Assembly: GCA_900323505.1 (NCBI GenBank)
Contig: OOIN01000022.1
Span: 680,228 to 744,227 of the forward strand
Direction of reading: 5' to 3'
Source: Ustilago trichophora
Taxonomy: Eukaryota; Basidiomycota; Ustilaginomycetes; Ustilaginales; Ustilaginaceae
DNA: 64,000 nucleotides
Shown here: in pieces, positions 14,762 to 25,467 of the stretch
Layout: every line of letters starts with the position of its first letter
How positions within the stretch are numbered: position 1 is the first letter of the stretch
Notes under the pieces: model-generated
Told to the model about the DNA's origin: nothing
The model's input: only the letters and a program-made list of their open reading frames with translations
Databases searched by the model: none
Translations under genes and position numbers: made by a program

Positions 14762-16264
14762 ATGTCTTCTGCTGCATCTCTTAGCACAAAGTCGGCGGCT
14801 AGCTCGAGCCATGCCAGCCTCCCCGAGAAGCTTGACGTCGACCCCAATGTTTTGACTGCCATCTCTCGTGCCCAACCGCCTAGACCAAAAGTTCTGCTCC
14901 CCTTCTTGCGCTTGCTCCTCTTCCAGCTCTGGTTTTTGCCCACTTCATTCATCACGATTCCATGGTACATGGTTCGATCTCTGATCCCACTCTTTCGTCT
15001 CAACCCCAACTGGAGTTTCGTCACCGCAGTTTACATCCTCGTCGTTCGACGTGTCATGCGTAACCTCATCCGCTTTAGCGTACAGCCAATTGCTCCTCGA
15101 AAGGGCGGTCTTCGAGATCGCAACACTCTGATCGCCACAATCGTTGGCTGTCTCAACCTCTCCGGTCCTGGTGGCTCGGTCGTGCTCGCCAAAGAGAACA
15201 TTAAGGCGCTCAAGCTCAACGCCACCCATGGACGTCCCGACAAGGTTTGGATCCCTCCCGCCGGCCCCGAGTATCTCGATGGCATTCTCGCCGTCAAGGC
15301 AGGTCCCAACGATCGACGCAAAATCGTCACTCATGTCTACACGGGACCTCCACTTTTGGACGCAAAGTGGCTCAAGTGGAGCATTCGTGCGCTATGGTTC
15401 ACCCACAAGCCCCATGTAGTGCCTCCGCAGCCGCGCTCGAGCACCAAGCCAAGCAGACCCGTCATTTGCTACTTCCACGGTGGTGCCGGTGTCACCTTTA
15501 ACGCTGGTGATCTGCACATGGGCCAAAACTTGGCAAAGACGTTTGCACGCACCGCCGGCATCGACGTCTTCTCGGTCGACTACAACCTGGCTCCCTTCGC
15601 TCCTTCGCCAGTTCAGCTCTACCAGGCCGTGTCGGCATATCTCTACCTCGTCAACGAGCTCGGCTACTCTCCCGAACAGATCTACATTGGCGGCGACAGT
15701 CACGGCGCCTGGATGACGCTCCAGTTGGAACGCTACCTGCGCTCATTCAAACATCTGCTCTCCAACGACCCAGACTCGTTCAAGATTCCAGGACTAGTGT
15801 TGCTCTCGCCATGGATTGCACCGGAGGACCTGTCGTTCAAGAGCCGCGAGAAGAATGTGGGTCAGGACATTATCGCGTTGGCCTACGAAGAATGGGGAGT
15901 AGAAGCGCAGGGTCTCAGGAAGTTGCCTTTCCCTCTCTCGGATGCCTGGAACACGCACTCGAACAAGACAATCGCCGAGTTGGCTGCTCTTCCACCGTGC
16001 TTCATCGCCAACGGAGGAGGCGAGACGCTGCTGGACGAGGGAACGCACTTTGCCAATTTGCTGCGCAAGGCCAAAAACCTGCCCACGTCTACTTCGAGCC
16101 AAAAGATCGTATTGAGCCCAGGCGAGCTCAACTGCAAGGTGGTCCACCACGTCTATCCGCACCAAGTCCATGACTATTTTACAGTCGACACAGAGATCTC
16201 CAAGGCTGCCAAGACATACAAACAAATTGGCACCTGGATCAAGTTCACCCAGACCCTTCTCTAA
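14762..16264 (+). CDS. Membrane-anchored alpha/beta hydrolase (HSL / steryl acetyl hydrolase-like)
   Basis: A single-exon 500-aa protein. After a Ser/Ala-rich N-terminus, a strongly hydrophobic stretch (about 44-76, LLLFQLWFLPTSFITIPWYM) predicts one or two membrane segments. The hydrolase fold follows: oxyanion motif HGG at 239-241, nucleophile elbow GDSHG with Ser313, an acidic residue in GGGETLLDEG (~418-427), and catalytic His470 in VHDYF. This is the hormone-sensitive-lipase subgroup (alpha/beta hydrolase fold 3). Membrane anchor plus HGG resembles yeast Say1, which deacetylates sterols in the ER; the substrate here is not shown. The promoter holds pyrimidine-rich CTTCGTCTCCGTC just upstream. 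The ATG follows CTCGAAATG with a good context. Confidence 0.9.
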   Translation: MSSAASLSTKSAASSSHASLPEKLDVDPNVLTAISRAQPPRPKVLLPFLRLLLFQLWFLPTSFITIPWYMVRSLIPLFRLNPNWSFVTAVYILVVRRVMRNLIRFSVQPIAPRKGGLRDRNTLIATIVGCLNLSGPGGSVVLAKENIKALKLNATHGRPDKVWIPPAGPEYLDGILAVKAGPNDRRKIVTHVYTGPPLLDAKWLKWSIRALWFTHKPHVVPPQPRSSTKPSRPVICYFHGGAGVTFNAGDLHMGQNLAKTFARTAGIDVFSVDYNLAPFAPSPVQLYQAVSAYLYLVNELGYSPEQIYIGGDSHGAWMTLQLERYLRSFKHLLSNDPDSFKIPGLVLLSPWIAPEDLSFKSREKNVGQDIIALAYEEWGVEAQGLRKLPFPLSDAWNTHSNKTIAELAALPPCFIANGGGETLLDEGTHFANLLRKAKNLPTSTSSQKIVLSPGELNCKVVHHVYPHQVHDYFTVDTEISKAAKTYKQIGTWIKFTQTLL

Positions 16265-17253
16265 ACCCGTTAGTGGCTAATCATGCTCTGTCTTGATCAT
16301 TTCAAATCTAGTGGTAGATGCTCCATATGTTGCACAGTGAGATTGCGCACCTACTTGTACGAATTGTTTACTGCGTTTCGAATGCGTTTGTTAGGCACGG
16401 ATAAAGCTTCTCGAAACCATCATGACATAAAAGCAAACGACACTGATCAACAATGCCGAAATGTTTTAGAATACTGCACCGGTGATACGGCGCTGTCCAC
16501 GCGCAGTAATTAAGCAATCGAACACATTTACAGTACTCTCAATTCTTCTACAAACACCAGACGTACCGGGCTCTATCCAGTTTGACATGGCATCACATCA
16601 TGACGATCGATTGATATCATCCTACACAGCCGGGTCAGTATATTGACGTCATGCTGATCCCCAGCACAGGTGCCAGGGGGTGAGCAAGATTGACAGGATT
16701 TCTTCAAGTAAGTTACGGCCTCTCCATGGCGGTTCTCCCAGCTCAAGAAGGGCCTCGTTTCGGCACGGATCTTCGACCAAGTTCAGCATCTGGAACAGTT
16801 GGCTGCCTGAGGATTACTGTCGACGTTTGGCTTGGATGGATTGTTCCGAGTCAGCAAAAGCGCTCATGGCCAAGACTCGTCACTGCAAACCCGGGGGGAC
16901 TTCCAATACGACCATTGGTATCGGCCGCCCAGGTGGCTCATCAGAGGAGGATCTTACACGACAGCAACGCCTCTTAGCGGTTCCTGCTCGGGCGACTTGA
17001 AAGACCTCACATCCTCCGCATCCTCCCACTTCGCTAGCCTCGGAGACATCATCTCACACAAGAGTTTCTTTGATGCTACGTTCCAACTAGTTTCCATTCA
17101 ACCATACCAATTCATATCATGATGACGCAATCGAATTGTCGCGAGTATGTTCTAGCTGCTGAGTGTGCTTGTTCAGTGCCGCGGACGCTCCATATGTTGT
17201 GCAGGCATATTGTGGTGAGAGAAAGTGGCATTGAGCGACGAATGTACTGTAGG
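16265..17253. other. Intergenic, no gene seen
   Basis: 3' region of the hydrolase gene and 3' region of the PRKRIP1-like gene (convergent). The ORFs here (up to 106 aa) overlap one another in several frames and have no domain. Nothing structured noticed. Confidence 0.5.
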
Positions 17254-17970
17254 TCAGGAACTGTCGCCAGCTGCATCATCGTGGTCATGGCCCTGGTCCG
17301 AATCATCCTTGTGCTTGAACTCGACGCGCTGTACCGTGTCATTGTGCAAACGTGGTCGCTTTGTTTCGGGTTGTTGGCTTGTCGAGCTGCTACTTGGTTT
17401 TGACACTTTCGCAGGATCCTTGCCTTTGGCGGCTGCTTGTGCTTTCAATGCCGCTAGCTTCTTCTTTTCTCGTTTTGCACGATTCTTGTCCGTCTTTGCT
17501 TCGTCTTTGCGCTGTACTTGGGCGTGCTTTCGATCAAATTCTTCCTGTTCTGTGCGCTGTCGTGAGTCAAAGCAGAGCAGAGTCAGCAAAACAGCCACAC
17601 TCTTACGTCTAAAGCATGTATATCACGAGAGACTCGGCTAGCTCACCTTTTTGTTCTGCTCCTCCATAAGTTGGATGCGCTCGTACTCTCTCCTGCGCTG
17701 CTGCTTGTAGACGTGGAACTCGCCCGATCCGGCACCCGCACTTGAGCCTGTGACATTCTTCATGACGTCTCGAGCGGGTCGTATCGACTTTTCCTTGGGA
17801 CCCTCGGGAATACGAATCTCTTTGTCTGGGTTGGCTAGCAGCTTCGAGATGGCTTGTGCTTGCCGCTCGTGTGGGGAGAGCTTTCCTTTTTTGCCGGATG
17901 GAGGCGATCCTGTAAGCGCCAATGTGTTTCGTGACGAGGAAGCCTCACCTTGCGACGGTGAAAACGACAT
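17254..17970 (-). CDS. PRKRIP1-like (DUF1168) spliceosome-associated protein
   Basis: Two exons on the minus strand: 17970-17647 and 17556-17254. The donor AAG|GTGAGC and acceptor GACAG|CGC join in phase 0, giving 208 aa. The signature is GSSAGAGSGEFHVYKQQRRRE followed by a long charged coiled-coil helix (RRREYERIQLMEEQNKK...RTEQEEFDRKH), diagnostic of the PRKRIP1/DUF1168 family. Human PRKRIP1 binds the U2 snRNP region of catalytic-step spliceosomes. The C-terminus is Lys/Ser-rich and then acidic (HKDDSDQGHDHDD). I chose MSFSPSQGE as the start. An in-frame Met at 18081 would add 37 unconserved residues. Divergent from VPS16 with 380 bases between starts. Confidence 0.85.
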
Positions 17971-18350
17971 TGCGGGCGTAGAGTGCTGAATCAAGTTCAA
18001 GCAAGTGTTGGTGCGGATGCAAGGAAAGGAAGGAACCAAGAACGAAGTTGTCAGAGATGGTCTGGAAATTTCAGCTGCCATCCCTCCACTTGGTGAAGTA
18101 TCTGGTCACGCTTTGGTTGGCTTGGCTCCTGAATTCAAACAACAATCACCACAGAACAGCACAGACCATACACTACACTACTCATCGCTTTCTCTCTCAC
18201 CATCATCCAACGACCATTCACTACACCAACTATCCTGCCCTCGCTACGCTTATTGCGTCTCATTGCGCTACAACAAGAGTGCACTGTCATCCGCCGAGGC
18301 GATCAGTCCGCACCGGATTGCGCACCGGTTGCGCCTAGACCATTACACAA

Positions 18351-21300
18351 ATGGTGCAAGCCATTCATCCAACCACCGAATGGACCAGTCTTCAAGACAT
18401 CTTTTACCGACGCACGGAACTCTACGCTCTCAATTGGGGTATAGACAATCTTGCAGACTATGTCGTAGCAGCATCTAGCAATGGTGGTCTCATTGCTCTG
18501 GTCCGGGATCCTACCCGCCTCGTTTCGCTCGGCAAGGCTTCTCTGTTGAAACCGAAGATCCTCGTCTACACTGCAGCCGGTCAGCTCATCGAAAGCATTC
18601 CATGGGATCCTTCACTGCGCATTGTCGCGCTCGACTTTAACGCACTCGAGCAGCTCGTCGTCGTGCTCGAGGAAGGTAATGTTCGCCTTTATACCCTCCT
18701 ATCGCCCTGTCCAGCTTCCGCCGACCAAGCCACAACCTCTGCGAGTTCCCGCCATCGTGCAGTGCCCATCGAAGCAACCTCAAACTCTTTCTATACACAA
18801 CATTCTCTCGGCACAGAGGCTACAGAGACGGGCGTTCTCGATGCCCGAGTCTGGGCCGGCGGTCTCATTGCCTTTGTTGGAGCTCGGCGCTTCGTTGAGT
18901 GGCGATTCCCGGGCCTCAATGTAGATGCCGAGTCGGGCGACTATGCTGGTGCTATCAGCCTCAGCGGCGGAGGTGACTACGGCTTTGCTCTCCCTTCCGT
19001 CGACGATGACTCTGTCCAAGTTCCCGCACCCGAGCTGCTTCCACCTTACGACCTTTCGCACTCCCAGTCACATCACGCATCCTCCGCCCTTCCCTCTTGC
19101 TGGGCCGTCGTCCCGCCCAATGTCTCGCAGTCAGGACTCACTACTGTGCTCATTGCGCAGGGTTCCACCTTGCTCGCTCTGACACGCTCTGCTGCAGGCC
19201 CTTCCTCCATTGATACTGCGTGCCAGGACATGCGCTTATCACGCGGTCCGTTCCACGCCGTCCGCCCTTCACCCAACGGCAAGCTGCTGGCTCTCATGAC
19301 AGCCGACCTCGTCCTGTGGGTTGTTAGCTCCGACTTCTCGCGCAGTCTCAGCGAGTTCGACATTCGGGCCAGCGAAGCTTACCAAGACGCCACCCCCATC
19401 GATGATCCCTTCCGTTCCCTCAACGCAGAGTCGGCATCGTCCGATGCAGTGCCTGGCAAAGGAGGCATTGGCGGCAGCGGCGTCCGCGATGTCCAGTGGT
19501 GCGGTAACAACACGATCGCTTTGGCATTCAACGACGAAGTCGTCATGGTTGGTCCTTTTGGAGATTCGATCCGCTACCCGTATTCCGGCCCCACATACCT
19601 TGTAGGTGAAGTTGACGGACTTCGCATCATCGCTTCCGATCGACACGAGTTTCTCCAAAAGGTCTCGGATGTCTCGAATCGTGTCTTCCGACCAGGATCC
19701 AACGACCCCGCTGCTCTACTCTTTGAAGCAGCCGAGCAGTTCAGCGCAAAGAGCAGCCGAGCAGATGAAGGCATCCGCGCCATCCGTAGCAGCCTCCCGG
19801 ACGCCGTCGACTGCTGTCTCCGAGCTGCTGCCTACGAATGGGACCTCACCTGGCAAAAACGTCTGCTCAAAGCTGCTTCCTTTGGCAAAAGCTTTATTGA
19901 ACTGTATGATCCGACTTCCTTTGTAGACATGGCAAGGACTTTACGCGTACTCAATGCAGCACGCAACTACCAGATCGGCATTCCCATCTCCTACGAGCAG
20001 TACGTAGCGGCAGGCCCAACAGCACTCTTGTCGCGACTGACAGCTCAGAACCACCACTTTCTCTCGCTCAAGATCGCGCGCTTCCTCCATATCAGGCCCG
20101 ACCCCATCCTCAAGCATTGGGCGAGGGCCAAGATTGCGAGAACAAGGCCTGCAATCGGTGGTTCACCGTCAGCCATCTCGGCAGCCGAAGAGAGGCTCTG
20201 TGCGGATATCGTGCACAAGTTCCGGATTGCAACCACCCTCAACGAGCGTATTGGCGAGCTCGGCGGCCCTGAAGATGACCCCATCGCACCCACCGATACC
20301 AACCCATCCACCAAAGGCATTGGCCCGACGACCAGCGACAGAGGAGCTTCGGTCAGTTTTGCAGAGGTCGCTTGGACCGCATGGAAGGCCGGACGTGGCA
20401 ATCTTGCAACTCGATTGCTCGACCATGAGGCTCGCGCCATCGACCAGGTTCCCCTGCTACTCAACATGCGCGAGGACAAACTCGCCCTGGTCAAAGCGAT
20501 CGAGTCCGGAGACACGGATCTCATCTACCACGTCTTGTTGCGTCTCAAGAATCAGCTCTCGCGCGGCGACTTTTTCCGGATCGTGCAAGCGCCTGTCTCG
20601 GACGCTCTCGTATCCGCGCCCGGGCAGTCAACCGCCGACCGCAGCCGCGGCACATCCAAGCTTGCTTCCACCCGCCAGTATCTATCGCTGGCATCCAACT
20701 TGCTCGAGTCGTATGCAAAAGAAGTGGACCGTGACTTGCTCAAGGACTTTTACTATCAAGACGATCGCCGAACCGACTCTGCCATCTTGGCTCTGGAAGA
20801 GGCCAATGCGATGCAGAAACCCTCCGAAACCGAGCTTCCCGACAAAGTTTTCAAGCTCAAGACCGCCATGAAATTCTTTGGGGAAGACAAGGAGAGGGTG
20901 CTCGAAGCCAAGGTAAATTGAAACATTCTCGCCAGCGTCTGAGTGACCTGTAATCCTGATACTGACCCTGTCAATCATGTTCTTTCCGCGCCGTATAGCT
21001 GGTCGACGAGCAAATACGCCTTCTGGCCTTCCAGCAAGCATTGGAAAAGGAGGACGGTCATCGTAGCCAGTACACTGGCCTTTCTCTGAATGAGACGATT
21101 CGCCAACTCCTATTCCGCAACATGTCAAAGAAGGCAGAGAAGCTGCGTTCCGACTTTAAAGTGCCAGACAAGCGCTACTGGAACATCAAGCTTGATACGC
21201 TCGTCCAGAGCAAGGATTGGGATGGGTTGTGGGCCTTTGGTAAGTTTTGACCCTTTTTCAAGTTGATTATGCTGCCGTGTGATGGAAACAAATCGTGCTG

Positions 21301-21527
21301 AAGCTGTCAATGTCTTTTTTTCTCTTGCTGCAGCCAACTCGAAACGAAGCCCGGTCGGGTATACGCCCTTCATTGTCAAGCTCGTCGAGCATAGCCACGT
21401 CCAAGAGTCACTGCGGTTTGTGCCCAAAGTTCAGGACAAGGCAGATCGCAACAGTTTCAACGCATACCTTGCCAGGCTTCCTAATCAGGCCATCGCGAAC
21501 CAGCTTTCGGATAAGTTCAACGAATGA
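18351..21527 (+). CDS. VPS16: Vacuolar protein sorting Vps16 (HOPS/CORVET core)
   Basis: Three exons: 18351-20912, 20999-21239 and 21334-21527, joined AAG|GTAAAT...TATAG|CTG and TTTG|GTAAGT...TGCAG|CC. The product is about 998 aa, longer than yeast or human Vps16 (798/839), partly through low-complexity insertions near 130 and 270. The N-terminal beta-propeller region starts WTSLQDIFYRRTELYALNWG. The C-terminal alpha-solenoid includes FAEVAWTAWKAGRGNLATRL and, across exons 2-3, KLRSDFKVPDKRYWNIKLD and KRSPVGYTPFIVKLVEH, the Vps16_C signature. It acts in tethering and fusion at endosome and vacuole, with Vps33 as partner. Reading through the first intron would truncate the protein at 20921. 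Confidence 0.95.
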
Positions 21528-21659
21528 GTCTAGCTTTTTCTTTTTTTCTGAAAGGATCAGTTCTATCATCATACAGTGGCAATCTATGCAATGGTATCAT
21601 ACAGAAGCATGAGACGACGCCATTCCATGCCGTCTGAAATGTGTTGGAGAGGGTCAGGA

Positions 21660-23231
21660 TCACTGACCTACGAGAAAGGAGCCTTTTGTAGTGAGGCATG
21701 CATCGCACCGCAGAGCGCTGCCTGGATTGAGGAGCGTGCAAACTTGGCAGGACCACTGTTGCTCACTAGCTGGCGTAGTGAGGATGGGTAGAGGATGATT
21801 ATTCCTTTGTGGAGATGGAGCGGCTTTTGCATCTTCTTCGTCGGACGAAAGGATCTCGATAGGGTGACTGTTGGCATTGTGCATTTGGTTGCCTACTTTT
21901 GAAGCCAAAGTTTCGACTGTAGAACTGGCTTTGGGTAAACTTGCGATTGAGCAAAAATCTTGCCAATCATCGTTGGTCGAGCGGATCTTAGCGCCTTGCT
22001 TGAGCTCGTGTTGGCGATATAGTCGTGATCGTTCAAGTCGCTGTTTCTCGCTTTCGCTGCTGGCAAATGTAGAGTACTCGTGCGAATCTTGATCTTCCTT
22101 GGTCCGAACCTTGTCAGTAGATTCTGATTGTTGCGCCGAGTTGGAAGGTCGTGCAGCAGTTTTTCGGTCCGATTCGTCTTCAGATGAATCATCTAAGCGG
22201 ATGATCAGACCGCCGCTCTTGGTATCCTCTTCATCTTCGGTTTCAGTTTCCAGCTCACTGCCCTCTTGCTCTTTGACATTGTCTCTCCCGTTTCTCGGGA
22301 GCGTTGAGCTTTGTAGGTTTTGCTTGGCGTCTTGTCTCTCTTCCGGCCAGAAAGTATCGTGTTCGGCCGAGGACTTGACATCGAAGTTCTCAGTCTTGAG
22401 GGCGGCGAATCGACGCATGGCGGCTTCTGCTCTGAGCTCGCGAGCCGATGCTGTCTGGGTGCGTTTGCGAAATGTGGAATTGACATCTTGCTTGTAGGCC
22501 GAGTTGGAGGCGGAAGCCTTGGGAAGGTGATTCTGGCCATCAACACGCGAGCCTTGACCTGGAAGGGGCGCATGTATGCGTCTTGTAGCCTTGGTGTTGG
22601 GTGCGGTTTGAGCGCCCGTGTGAAGACTGGGGCCGCGAAAGCCTCGTTTGCGTGAACCAGAAGTGGCGGAAGTTTGACGACGCTTGGTGGTTCGATTTTT
22701 GCTTGGCTTGCTTTGAAACGCACCACCGCATGAATACTGTGGTAGGCCTTGTAGCGAGTTGATGCCACTACCGGCTATAAATGCATTATCGTGGAGACGT
22801 TGACCGGCTGACCAGAATCCATCGCCGTAGTAGCCTCGAGCTTGAAGTTGTCTACACTCGTCGCGCAACTCGCGATCAAGCTTGCCATGTTGGGATGGAA
22901 TGTGATTCATAAATTTGATGTGAGCCAGCTCGTGACAAAAAACCATCAAGACCCACTGCAAGGGGGCAAAAGACCCATCTTGACGACGTAGGACGAGTTC
23001 GACCGTCTCTCCATTGTTCCAATTGCGTCCTGCGAATTCTGGATTCCATTGAAACTCTTCGAGTGAGTTGATCTGGAAACCATGCTTCTTCATGAGGGGT
23101 TGCACCTGAGCTGCAAGCTGTAGCAGTCTGTGGTGTGCATGCTCGCAATCGGCATGCTGGGGTAGTGCAGTAATGTAGTTGATGTGCTTGTTGCGTGACG
23201 TGTCGGGATCGTTTAGGCGAAGGTGGACCAT
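21660..23231 (-). CDS. WSS1: Wss1/SPRTN-like DNA-protein crosslink metalloprotease
   Basis: A single-exon 523-aa WLM-domain protein. The zinc-protease motif HELAHIKFMNH (His100, Glu101, His104, His110) sits in a WLM domain covering about residues 1-150. A RanBP2-type zinc finger closes the protein (W493, C495, C498, C509, C512). Two SUMO-interacting-like motifs are visible: GLIIRLDDSSEDE (~345) and IEILSSDEE (~447), hydrophobic cores followed by acidic/Ser runs. This matches the Wss1 layout of protease, SIMs and ubiquitin-like or SUMO recognition, used to degrade proteins covalently trapped on DNA. The middle (160-440) is basic and disordered. Convergent with VPS16, 132 bases between stops. 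The start is the first Met directly before conserved HLRLND. Confidence 0.92.
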   Translation of the reverse strand: MVHLRLNDPDTSRNKHINYITALPQHADCEHAHHRLLQLAAQVQPLMKKHGFQINSLEEFQWNPEFAGRNWNNGETVELVLRRQDGSFAPLQWVLMVFCHELAHIKFMNHIPSQHGKLDRELRDECRQLQARGYYGDGFWSAGQRLHDNAFIAGSGINSLQGLPQYSCGGAFQSKPSKNRTTKRRQTSATSGSRKRGFRGPSLHTGAQTAPNTKATRRIHAPLPGQGSRVDGQNHLPKASASNSAYKQDVNSTFRKRTQTASARELRAEAAMRRFAALKTENFDVKSSAEHDTFWPEERQDAKQNLQSSTLPRNGRDNVKEQEGSELETETEDEEDTKSGGLIIRLDDSSEDESDRKTAARPSNSAQQSESTDKVRTKEDQDSHEYSTFASSESEKQRLERSRLYRQHELKQGAKIRSTNDDWQDFCSIASLPKASSTVETLASKVGNQMHNANSHPIEILSSDEEDAKAAPSPQRNNHPLPILTTPASEQQWSCQVCTLLNPGSALRCDACLTTKGSFLVGQ

Positions 23232-25467
23232 GTTGGTTTGGTCAGATGCAAGCCCATGACGAGCTCAGTGGAGGCGATGCATATCTGCTTGGAGCGTCGT
23301 TGCAATGCAAGCGAGCGAGACAGCTTATGGTCGATGATGTATGGACTGTACTGTATTGTGCTGTAGTCGGTGGTGTTGTGCAACGACAGTCTTGCCTTTG
23401 ATTGAGGTTGATGTGGAGGAGCAACGAACGAAAGGTCTTTCCCGATCAACCAATGTCGCCACATTGAAAATTGATCGATGAGATCCCGATTTATTGAATT
23501 ATTGAATCGAAATTAAAAATAGATTTTCGAATGGTTTCAGGCTGTGTAGGATTTGGTCTCGACCCATCATGTGATTGAGATATTTCTTCTGTAGCGTCGA
23601 TAGGTCAGATCAAGATGACCCGGGCGTCTCATGTGTTTTTTTTTCCACGCTAATAAATAGTGGGACCGCTGGATCTCAGGTCCAAGCTGCATGCTTGACA
23701 CTACAGTACATCCGCTTCGGCGGAGTTTCGATCGACTGCTTTGCATGTCCGAAAGGCGCGCGCCCAAGCCTTTGACACTACAGTTCTGTACAGTAGCTGG
23801 GCCCTTAGCACCGACCTCGGCATCTGGAAACCAAAGTTTGGTTGCTAACCGACCAACGAGCTCATGATTTCAACCATCTCTACGGAGGTCGCAATGTGAG
23901 TGAGTTGAGATAAGCACCTCATCGAGCTTGGTTTCGACCAGAATGCAAGCAGGCGCCTTGGTTCGAGTCAAAGTTATCAAAGAACCCCAACTCTGGTCAA
24001 GGCGACAGACATCTTTATGCGGAGCTTCAAGTCGGAGGTCGAGACTGGTCAGCTTGTCCGGCTTAAAAGCAGAGTGCCTGTTCCAGCTGCTATCCCGGCT
24101 TGAATTCTCTCGGCAATAGCTTCAATCTAGGGTAGGTAATAAACATGTACACTACATGGACTGTGCGTCTGTTGTTCAATTTAGAGGCATGAGAGGCCTC
24201 TTTGGCTCGTGGTGGTCGAAAAAGACCGTACAATACACCTGGATGCTGTGTAGAAAATCAATCGTCTTGGTCCTGCATCGTGGTTGATGACATTGTCAAG
24301 CGAGGTCGCTCAAGTCTTTCCCAAGAATGGAATCCAAGCCGGCTGAACTGCAGCATGTCATCTCGATGAACCCTTGAGATCATGTGCAAAGAGCTCGGAC
24401 ATTCAAGGTTGAATCTCCGAGTCGTCGTTCCACATGCAGCCGCTTTCCCAAGGGTCGAGATTTCGAAGCGAGTTTACACACTCTTTGGAACACCAACCAC
24501 ATTGTCGGAGTCGGAAATGTGAAATGGCGCAACACCAGTCGATCACACTGTACAGTACTGTACGATACATGAGCACTGGCTGGCTCATTGATTTGCGGTT
24601 GCTGTTGCATGTCATCAGGGCGCACACAAAGCAAAGCACAAACTAGGTTGAGGTGGTACAGTAAAGTGGATGCCGAGGCGAGCTAGTTGATGAGCAAGGT
24701 CAAAAAAGTGGCGTCATGGCGTTTCGGCTCAAAAATGCAGAGTTTGGATGGAACAAGCTCGGTGATCATGACTGTGACCGGCTCAGATCACGGGGCCGAT
24801 TGCAAAAGGATCATGGACCTCGCAACCTTAATTGCAATGCTAGCGAGTGCGTGTTACGTCTGCTCTCCGCGATCTCGCCATCTCGATACTTGGAAGCGAG
24901 CGAGCCACTCGGAAGCGGCCTCGCGAAAAGTTCTTCCGGGTCCGGCGTCTTCTTTCGATGGATTCCTTGTGTGTCTCTGCGTGTGTGTCTGTGTCTTCTT
25001 AATGCGTCCCAGCTCGCCAACAATGCAGCAGCAGGCGACTCATTGCTTGTCACCCCGATACGTCCAACGGCTGTACACTCTACTGTACTGTACAGTAGAC
25101 CTATCCATGGTCCGCATCTAGAAGCATCCTGCAGGGCCGAGGCTATCAGTATGTCTGTCCTGATTCGGGTATCACGTTGTTCTCGTCATGCTGTTGTCAA
25201 TCTGTTCTACTCAACTGGGAATTCGTCTTGCGCTCCTTCTATCTCGCTCGCCTTTGCCTCCATTCCCTCCCTCCGTGCCCTCCCTCTCTCCCTTCCTTGC
25301 TACCCATCCCTCCCCACCTCGTCGTCTTGGCATCTCATCTTCATCTGCTGATGGCCCATCTTGATCCATCCATGTCCAGATCCATTCCAGCCACCTTGTC
25401 CTTCCCCAGATCCTCGTTCATGCCTCCGTTGCTTCTATCAGGTCCGCAATCTGGGCTGCGCTAGAAT
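23232..25467. promoter_or_regulatory. 2.2-kb divergent promoter region WSS1 / GATA factor
   Basis: No coding ORF is supported. Long upstream regions are common for transcription-factor genes. Visible are GTACTGTA-type elements at 23338-23364, 24548-24566 and 25079-25098. A CCCTCC/CTCTCC pyrimidine-rich block lies at 25230-25320 just upstream of the GATA gene, and a GTGTGTCTCTGCGTGTGTGTCT run sits near 24970-24992. Confidence 0.5.
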